8,460 nt of DNA from Caldatribacterium sp964426875 (lineage in GTDB: Bacteria > Atribacterota > Atribacteria > Atribacterales > Caldatribacteriaceae): the NCBI GenBank assembly GCA_964426875.1, contig CAYRSB010000037.1, positions 1 to 8,460 of the forward strand. The letters are read 5' to 3'. This document shows positions 6,161-8,460 of this stretch, piece after piece. A program made the translations under genes and the position numbers. The stretch's first letter is position 1, and every line of letters starts with the position of its first letter. The notes below the pieces were generated by a model. That model did not search any database and was not told where the DNA came from. It worked only from the letters and a program-made list of their open reading frames with translations.

Positions 6161-6368
6161 TAGGTCTTAAGCAGGAATCCCAAGACAGATTCCTGGTAAA
6201 AACATCCAGGAATGACCCCCGATAGAAACATTCGAGGACAGGCTGGGAAAAGGCAGACCCCTGATAGAAGCATTCAGGGGTGACGTTGTGAGGGAAGACC
6301 CCTGATAGAAGCGTTAGAGGCATTCAGGAGTGACAATTAAAGAAGTCATTCCCGCGTGCTTCCCCTTG

Positions 6369-6497
6369 TTCGTCATTCCCGCGTGTTTCAAGCGGGAATC
6401 CCACGCTCTCGTCATTCCTGCACGTTTCAAGGAGGAATCTAAGCAAGACCCCGGCTGAAAAATTGCCGGGGTGATGAGTAAAGAAACGTCATTCCTG
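6369..6497 (+). repeat. 129-bp exact direct repeat, copy 2
   Basis: Second copy of 6032-6160, with no mismatch over 129 bases. The 208 bases between the copies hold four further B2-type hairpins, one with a longer loop (6299-6330). Confidence 0.9.
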
Positions 6498-6650
6498 CAT
6501 GTTTTTGGCGGGAATCCAAGGCATAGATTCCGGCTAGAATACGTGCCGGAATGACGAATATGAGGGTGGATCCCTGGTAAAAATGTCCAGGGGCGACGGA
6601 TGAAGAGAGTCATTCCGAGGCACGGAGTGTCGAGGAATCTCATTGGGATT

Positions 6651-6838
6651 GCTTCAGAAAGCGATACTACAATCCTCGCAACGGCATTCGCCGGGTTGCT
6701 TCACTCCTTCTCCGTCGTCGCGAGGCACGCGTATTCTCGTGCCGTGGCAACCCGGCCAGAGGCCGTCGCGGAGTGCACGTATTCTTGCACCGTGGCGACC
6801 TCGTCTTTCGTGTCCCTCCCCAAGAGAAGAATACGAGA
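6651..6838 (+). repeat. Second family A block, copies A5-A6
   Basis: A5: GGCACG (6724-6729), loop CGTATTCT, CGTGCC (6738-6743), as in A3/A4. A6: GTGCA (6773-6777), the same loop, TGCAC (6786-6790). They are joined by CGGCC-AGA-GGCCG, the counterpart of the A3-A4 linker. The tail CTCGTCTTTCGTGTCC...AAGAATACGAG matches that after A4. The reverse-type segment precedes this block instead of following it. Confidence 0.75.
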
Positions 6839-6936
6839 GGCTCGCGATGGGAGACAAAGAGGTATACCAAAGAAGCCCCAGGAGTACTCGAGGGGGGATT
6901 CTTCAGGTGTCTTGCAGGTAGTGAAGCTACACCTTG

Positions 6937-6965
6937 TTGACAAATCTTCCTGTCTCTCCTATACT
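6937..6965 (+). promoter_or_regulatory. Sigma70-type promoter of the lacI-family gene
   Basis: TTGACA (6937-6942), exactly 17 bases, then TATACT (6960-6965, 5 of 6). Transcription would start near 6972, the first base of the operator dyad, leaving a ~30-base leader. The binding-protein gene probably shares this promoter. Confidence 0.75.
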
Positions 6966-6971
6966 TTTCTT

Positions 6972-6992
6972 AACCGGTTTAGTAAACTGGTT
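6972..6992. promoter_or_regulatory. LacI-family operator, likely autoregulatory
   Basis: Left arm AACCGGTTTA (6972-6981), centre G, right arm TAAACTGGTT (6983-6992): 9 of 10 positions are complementary. It covers the predicted +1 to +21, where a bound repressor would block initiation, and sits 9 bases before the regulator's own start. Size, symmetry and position fit the LacI family. No second copy is seen before the binding-protein gene. Confidence 0.68.
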
Positions 6993-7001
6993 CAGAGAAC
7001 T

Positions 7002-8039
7002 ATGGTGACGATCTATGAAATTGCCCGCCTGGCGGGAGTTTCGAAGGCCACGGTATCGAACATTTTAAACGGTCGATTCGACCAGGTAAGCCCAGAGACC
7101 AGGGCTCGGGTGGAACGCGTCATCAAAGAACAGGGATACGTTCCCCGAAAGGCGGCCCGAAGCCTCAAGTCGAACCGCACCCGGACCATAGCTCTTCTCT
7201 TTCCTCACCTTCCCGCCATGCTCATCTCAAACACCTTTTTCTTCCCGGGGTTTCTCACCGGGGTGGCCCGAGCCTGTGAGGAAGAGAGTTACCAGCTTCT
7301 CATCACCACAAGCGCCAAATCCTGCGACACCGATTTCCACTACGAGGCCCTGGTACGGGAAAGAAGTGTCGATGGGTTCATCGTGAGTGAAATCTTCTTT
7401 GACGACCCCCGGTTTTCAGTCTTGCGGGAATTCGGTACACCCCTTGTGAGCATTGGAAAACCCGAGGGAGAAGACATTTCCTGGATCAGCTGGGTGGACC
7501 ACAATCAGGAAGAGATTTCCTATCAGGCGGTGCAGCGCCTTCTTGGGCTGGGGCACCGGGACATTCTCTTTGTGGGGCTTTCTAAAAATCGCGTGTACAC
7601 TGCCCAGAGATTCCGGGGGTATGAACGGGCCCTGAAAGAGGCAGGGGTTCCCCTGCGAGAAGAGCTTGTCTTGGCCGAGGAGATGAGAAAGGAGGAGGTA
7701 GTCGAGAAAATGAAAGAGATTCTGGCCCAAGGAGTCACTTTCTCCGCCCTCTTTGTCATTGCCGAGTCCCTGGCTTTCAGTGCCCTGAGAGCCCTGCAGG
7801 ACTTGGGATTTCGAATTCCCCAGGATATCTCTATTCTTGGCAACATCGAGACCGACAACTACCGATTCTACCTTCCCCAGCTTTCTGGAATCCGGGTGAA
7901 AACCGAAGAGTTAGGATACGAGACGGCCAAACTCCTGGTGCAGTGCATTGAGAAAAAAGTCCAAACCCCCGTGGGGAAATATATAGAGGCCGATTTTGTG
8001 GAAGGGTGTTCTGTAGGACCATATCCGGGAAGGAGGTGA
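7002..8039 (+). CDS. LacI-family transcriptional regulator (345 aa)
   Basis: Residues 4-23 form the N-terminal helix-turn-helix (TIYEIARLAGVSKATVSNILNG), with recognition-helix residues Lys15, Ala16 and Asn20. GYVP then leads to the hinge helix AARSL at 51-55, where Leu55 is the expected minor-groove lever. Residues ~60-340 are the periplasmic-binding-protein-like sensor (TIALLFPHL, RSVDGFIVSE, TPLVSIGKP, GHRDILFVGL, RFRGYERALKEAGV, ALFVIAESLAFSALRALQDLGFRIPQDISILG, YETAKLLVQCIEK). Its ligand is probably a sugar or derivative, judging from family and neighbour. The start is ATG 7002: translation from there begins exactly with the conserved headpiece, whereas the open frame back to 6600 runs through repeats and the promoter. 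The ribosome site is weak (CAGAGAA). Length is normal for the family. It likely represses itself and the downstream transporter through 6972-6992. Confidence 0.93.
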   Translation: MVTIYEIARLAGVSKATVSNILNGRFDQVSPETRARVERVIKEQGYVPRKAARSLKSNRTRTIALLFPHLPAMLISNTFFFPGFLTGVARACEEESYQLLITTSAKSCDTDFHYEALVRERSVDGFIVSEIFFDDPRFSVLREFGTPLVSIGKPEGEDISWISWVDHNQEEISYQAVQRLLGLGHRDILFVGLSKNRVYTAQRFRGYERALKEAGVPLREELVLAEEMRKEEVVEKMKEILAQGVTFSALFVIAESLAFSALRALQDLGFRIPQDISILGNIETDNYRFYLPQLSGIRVKTEELGYETAKLLVQCIEKKVQTPVGKYIEADFVEGCSVGPYPGRR

Positions 8040-8061
8040 AGAAAAGCCAAAAAGCAAAAAA

Positions 8062-8104
8062 CCCGTTCTTTAAAAAACCTTTTTGAAAATTTCCCAAAGA
8101 AGGG
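8062..8104 (+). promoter_or_regulatory. Intergenic hairpin touching the binding-protein ribosome site
   Basis: CCC-G-TTCTTT (8062-8071, bulged G) can pair with AAAGAAGGG (8096-8104), enclosing an A/T-rich loop. The right arm overlaps the first bases of GGGAGG (8102-8107). It might stabilise the 3' end of the lacI message, tune translation of the binding protein, or be an incidental A/T-rich fold. Confidence 0.3.
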
Positions 8105-8115
8105 AGGACATGGCA

Positions 8116-8460
8116 ATGAGGAGAATGGGGATTATCAGTGTGTTGGTTTTGGCTCTTTTCCTTTTGGGCCTCGGGATGGCACAGGCTCAGAAGATCACCA
8201 TCACCATCCAGGATTACTTTGATCCCGCCGGAGGCATGGCAAAATTCGTGAGCCGGTGGGGCGAAGAATACATGAAAAAGAACCCCAATGTAGAGGTAAA
8301 GCACGCGTTTATTCCCTTTGCCCAACTTCTCCCCACCATACTCCAGCAGGCTCTCACCGGTACCCTTCCCGAAGTCGTCATGGCCGATAACCCCTGGGTA
8401 CCGAACCTCATCAAGGCCGGGGTGTATCTGGACATCACCGACAAAGTAAAAGAGTGGGGA
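8116..8460 (+). CDS. ABC transporter extracellular substrate-binding protein, family 1 (3' partial)
   Basis: The ATG at 8116 is 8 bases after GGGAGG (8102-8107). An in-frame ATG at 8110 is only 2 bases from it and less likely. Residues 2-3 are Arg-Arg, then a hydrophobic core (MGIISVLVLALFLLGLG) and a probable signal peptidase I site AQA|QK at 24/25. No cysteine is placed for lipidation. The mature start (KITITIQDYFDPAGGMAKF) and WGEEYMKKNPNVEVKH...LTGTLPEVVMADNPWVPNLIKAGVYLDITDKVKEW follow the first lobe of SBP_bac_1 sugar-binding proteins. The frame runs off the window after 115 codons. Permease and ATPase genes would be expected beyond. It lies 76 bases after the lacI-family stop with no separate promoter visible, so it is probably in the same operon. 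The ligand cannot be told from this fragment. Confidence 0.88.
   Translation, partial: MRRMGIISVLVLALFLLGLGMAQAQKITITIQDYFDPAGGMAKFVSRWGEEYMKKNPNVEVKHAFIPFAQLLPTILQQALTGTLPEVVMADNPWVPNLIKAGVYLDITDKVKEWG

Larger units (their letters stand above)
5958..6597. repeat. Family B hairpin array
   Basis: Two alternating modules build long imperfect palindromes. B1 is GTCATTCCYGC, a ~9-base loop, then GCRGGAATCC (for example 6035-6064, 6151-6180, 6489-6515). B2 is AGA, a stem, a loop like TAGAAGCAT or TAAAAACAT, the stem complement, then TGAC. B2 stems include CCCCGGC (6112-6134), TTCCTGG (6190-6212), CCCCTGA (6258-6280), TTCCGGC (6528-6551) and CCCTGG (6572-6592). The left edge (5958-6045) carries B1 half-sites only. 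Confidence 0.75.
5511..6840. repeat. Intergenic array of short hairpin repeats, two families
   Basis: This stretch has no credible gene. It contains GCGAGG...CCGTGGC hairpins (family A, mostly 5634-5831 and 6651-6838) flanking a central block of GTCATTCC...GGAATC and AGAYYCC...GGRRTGAC hairpins (family B, 5958-6597). Stem sequences vary but stay complementary. Open frames through it (for example 5454-6137 plus) are Arg/Ser/Pro-rich and consist only of repeats. The elements resemble REP/MITE-like palindromes seen between genes in many bacteria. No transposase is present in the window. Confidence 0.8.

Noticed and set aside
5958..6600. CRISPR array
   Set aside because: Repeats are short, palindromic, variable in stem sequence and irregular in spacing. 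There are no uniform ~30-bp spacers and no cas genes.
6600..7001. N-terminal extension of the lacI-family gene to 6600
   Set aside because: The extension covers repeat DNA, the promoter and the operator. The conserved headpiece begins at the ATG at 7002.

Overview
The window looks bacterial. It has consensus sigma70-type promoters, strong GGAGG-type ribosome binding sites with ATG, GTG and TTG starts, a LacI-family regulator beside a sugar-type ABC substrate-binding protein, and an HD-GYP protein. The binding protein has a cleavable signal peptide and no lipobox cysteine, which favours a diderm cell with a periplasm. ThaI-like restriction genes are often seen in thermophiles, so a thermophilic or anaerobic lineage is possible, but nothing here fixes the phylum.

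Layout. (1) 1-1875 is a decayed defence island: the tail of an unidentified protein, then a broken type II restriction-modification pair. The ThaI-like endonuclease has three internal stops and a frameshift; the beta-class SPPY DNA methyltransferase has a frameshift. (2) 2013-3990 holds two intact genes with their own promoters: a 53-residue zinc ribbon and a 558-residue HD-GYP protein with a PilZ-like tail. The HD-GYP leader contains a promoter dyad and a possible Shine-Dalgarno-masking hairpin. (3) 3991-5430 is a second graveyard: a promoter and structured leader still precede a wrecked Mrr_N-type winged-helix plus nuclease-like gene, followed by a minus-strand gene scrap. (4) 5511-6840 is about 1.3 kb without a credible gene, packed with hairpin repeats of two families. 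Stem sequences differ between copies but stay complementary. A 129-bp exact duplication lies inside. (5) 6937-8460 is a sugar-uptake locus: promoter, near-perfect operator dyad at the expected transcription start, lacI-family regulator, short structured gap, and the start of the binding-protein gene running off the window.

Working picture: the intact functions are regulation (HD-GYP/PilZ-like signalling, zinc ribbon) and LacI-controlled carbohydrate uptake. They are separated by relics of two nuclease systems and a repeat array. The most unusual material is the covarying hairpin array, the matched decay of both restriction genes, and the cis-regulatory structures before the HD-GYP gene.
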